From positions 913,907 to 977,906 of the forward strand of contig JACJYO010000003.1 in NCBI GenBank assembly GCA_020636075.1: 64,000 nt of DNA, written 5' to 3'. Origin of the DNA: Lewinellaceae bacterium (GTDB lineage Bacteria > Bacteroidota > Bacteroidia > Chitinophagales > Saprospiraceae). This document shows positions 63,001 to 64,000 of this stretch, in pieces. Positions within the stretch are counted from its first letter, which is position 1. Each line of letters opens with the position of its first letter. Below the pieces are notes generated by a model. The model worked only from the letters and a program-made list of their open reading frames with translations, did not search any database and had not been told where the DNA came from. The position numbers and the translations under genes are program-made.

Positions 63001-64000
63001 TTCCAAAGTACGTGGTGCAGGCCATCGTAAGGAGCGGCATAGGTATCGGAAGAAAAAACATCCGGGTCGCCGTCGCGGTCAATATCCCCGATAGCGACAT
63101 CGGTAGCTTCGGGGTAACCGGTTGGGTCGATGGTAAAAACGCCATTTCCGTCATTGCTGAGGTAATACACCCGGGCGCCGCCCACTGCATTGTAATACAA
63201 CATAGCCGCCACAACGGCATCTACGTCCCCGTCGCGGTCCATATCGCGCAGGGAAACGTTCCGGCCGGGCCAATCGGGAAAAACCTGCGGACTGCTGGTG
63301 AAGGTGCCATCCCCGTCATTGAAGTACACCTGGTCCGGTTCGGAATTCCAGTTGGCTACGTAGGCATCCAGGTCGCCATCGCCATCGAGGTCGGCCAGTT
63401 CCACATCCCAGCCGGCTTCATTGGTGCCGTAGGTTTCCGGATCGGGACTGAAATTGCCCGCGCCATCGTTGCGGTACACCCGGTCCGGCGCCGGCGGGAA
63501 AGTAGTTGCGCCCAGGCCCCGGCCGTTGACGACAAAAGCGTCGAGGTCGCCGTCGCCGTCGAGGTCACCCAGATCAATGCCGCGGGACTGGTCGTTGGCT
63601 ACGCCAAAATTGCCTTGCTGGTTGAAGGTGCCGTCGCCGTTGCCCAGGAGGACGACGGCGAAGTTGGTGCCTACAATGACTACATCCAGGTCACCGTCGC
63701 CGTTCACATCACCGACTTCCGCACCTTCGGAACCGTTCAGGCCGTAGGATTGCGGCATTTCGGTGAATACCCCGGCGCCGTCGTTGAGCAGCACTTTATC
63801 GCTGCCGGCAGTGATGTTGCAGACAAATATATCCAGGTCGCCGTCGCCGTCAAAATCGCCGGATACCGAGCGCGGGCTCCGCTGCACGCTGTTGTATTCG
63901 GCATATTGGTACGAGAACGTGCCGTCGCCATTGTTTAAATATAAATTGTCGCCTGCACCGGGACTGTAGCTCGAACCGTAAATATCCGGGTAGCCGTCGC
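60069..64000 (-). CDS. giant exported protein 3 (FG-GAP/VCBS, SprB-like), 5' end beyond window
   Basis: The frame is open to the right edge, so at least 1309 residues are present and the N-terminus is missing; an internal GTG at 63887 is not the start because FG-GAP sequence (DGYPDIYGSSYSPGAGDN) continues upstream. Two blocks of FG-GAP/VCBS repeats with calcium-type D-x-D-x-D-G loops (GDFDGDGDLDIFV, GDVNGDGDLDVVI, GDLDGDGFADILA, GDIDGDGDLDIVY) flank a SprB-like unit (YQWSSGGQVYVPEI ... HSVTVTDSDGN), and a second SprB-like unit follows (YKWSDGQTTPTAVGLAPGTY). Then come Ig-like domains (SNSPVCTDGDDLNL) and the shared C-terminal domain ending MVGNAGW. Likely a calcium-binding surface protein. 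Confidence 0.8.
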   Translation of the reverse strand, partial: DGYPDIYGSSYSPGAGDNLYLNNGDGTFSYQYAEYNSVQRSPRSVSGDFDGDGDLDIFVCNITAGSDKVLLNDGAGVFTEMPQSYGLNGSEGAEVGDVNGDGDLDVVIVGTNFAVVLLGNGDGTFNQQGNFGVANDQSRGIDLGDLDGDGDLDAFVVNGRGLGATTFPPAPDRVYRNDGAGNFSPDPETYGTNEAGWDVELADLDGDGDLDAYVANWNSEPDQVYFNDGDGTFTSSPQVFPDWPGRNVSLRDMDRDGDVDAVVAAMLYYNAVGGARVYYLSNDGNGVFTIDPTGYPEATDVAIGDIDRDGDPDVFSSDTYAAPYDGLHHVLWNDDSPVEPYQYQWSSGGQVYVPEIRSNLFSGNHSVTVTDSDGNMAVGNFDIFSNDPLELTLDQTNASCATALNGTASAEVSGGAPFELHYDTQRIGTQGETTILVADFDGDNDPDVLAGVNNRVIGENDGNGNFTTISEPSLPSGCVAMAAGDLDGDGFADILAAPPHIAEFRFYKGNGDLSFQAPVTYPVSDGGLIRGIRLADVDSNGSLDAILANLYGRPNTVWLNNGSGVFTQTGNLLGSEDTENVELGDLNGDGALDILALNMGDGDVVYVNDGSGNFTQHFTFPSGIASNAAALGDLDGDGDLDAVVECFGLQPTRIYLNNGDATFVIAPQLIPSMGTNRDIDLGDIDGDGDLDIVYQKNRNLAPGVYQGELWLNDGSGYFIELNHRRSAQPVNLASPLILLDIDNDGDLDILENGGLGVTPVLNGPPTFTYKWSDGQTTPTAVGLAPGTYTVTVTDIQTCNVIKSVTVGNDNQQPPVAVTSNSPVCTDGDDLNLADFGNAQNATWSWSGPNNFQSDQPFVAIPNPGPQHSGDYTVVVTDDDGCTNSQTLSVTVNQSPTVECPASFSLCASNLPLDLNTLSVAPGGGSFTGTYVTGNTFNAPIGSSSSVTYSYTDGNNCTGSCSFEITVLAPPQVNCPANQMVCPADLPLDLSQLGAAPGGGAFSGTGVSANSFSAPGGTTETVTYTVIDGNNCSNSCTFDIQVKDGPVCSITNDMDMACPLTTNNYYEAPAGMDSYTWVVNGNGTPTTPLDGPSITVTAGASGYYTVQLTVTKNGCTTTCSKMIHIDMSDMEITGSGYCPTDPGPMIGLSGSDMGVTYQLQTGNGVNLGPTVLGTGSPIYFGMYPNGNYQVVVTANYCTQTVTGTVNAQQGVCAVSAPDFCSCDATDGRASVTVKINAPEGQIWTVKAVIGLYDPGSPPNTLIPLAVGTPLVYLGGNMFGLDALRRTDKGYWVQLTNGITEKDLMVGNAGW

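Noticed and set aside
61995..63938. 647-codon open frame on the plus strand
   Set aside because: Antisense to FG-GAP repeats; GATGGCGAC-type codons read backwards give stop-free Val/Ile/Ala-rich peptides without a start context or family match.

Overview
The window is a piece of a Bacteroidota chromosome, most likely from the Saprospiria (Saprospiraceae-like). The evidence is a Bacteroidota-type promoter (TTTG-N19-TAGTTTTG), proteins ending in type IX secretion (T9SS) sorting domains, giant adhesin-like proteins with SprB-like, FG-GAP and PKD/Ig-like modules, a predicted HMG-CoA synthase, and the conflict-system domains TIR and EAD11. The genus is inference. No rRNA, tRNA or CRISPR array was seen. 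Two genes run off the edges: a VOC-family protein on the left and an FG-GAP giant on the right.

Layout. 1-10 kb: VOC protein, AntA-like regulator with its own promoter and palindrome, NhaP-type antiporter, DoxX-like protein, two exported proteins (one a 1054-residue WG-repeat protein) separated by an inverted pair of REP-like palindromes, monoheme cytochrome c, small GCCG membrane protein, HMG-CoA synthase. 10-16.8 kb: histone-deacetylase-like amidohydrolase, a nucleotidyltransferase/HTH pair that looks like a toxin-antitoxin module and overlaps a large acyl-CoA synthetase-GNAT fusion, a RelE/ParE-type toxin-antitoxin pair, and a membrane-anchored TIR protein. 16.8-22.7 kb: T9SS cargo, cupin, a hypothetical protein and an intact IS256-family element with an 8-bp target duplication. 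22.9-33.3 kb: sortilin-like beta-propeller, hibernation factor, patatin-Omp85 fusion, OmpA-like lipoprotein, EAD11-TM-LamG protein, T9SS cargo. 33.6-41 kb: ECF sigma factor with an overlapping TM/beta-barrel partner, lipoprotein, four-helix-bundle protein, AbgT transporter, GAPDH with an N-terminal extension. 41-48.5 kb: LytTR response regulator, prolyl oligopeptidase, two small exported proteins and a TPR hybrid histidine kinase. 48.6-64 kb: three giant exported proteins in tandem on the minus strand, all ending in the same unusual C-terminal domain.

Two themes stand out. First, the region is full of palindromic or nested-inverted-repeat elements of several sequence families. Most are intergenic, but four lie in frame inside two signalling genes (LytTR regulator and hybrid kinase), and both genes carry the same repeat word. 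This resembles the in-frame Rickettsia palindromic elements. Second, two small exported genes at 44-45 kb share a promoter layout: a paired direct repeat of period 21 bp exactly 29 bp upstream of a -7-like box. That is the geometry expected for a LytTR-family activator, and a LytTR regulator and a hybrid kinase flank the pair. The three giants probably act at the cell surface. Their near-identical C-terminal ~115 residues match neither T9SS type A nor type B signals as far as I can tell, so they are a candidate new sorting or anchoring domain.
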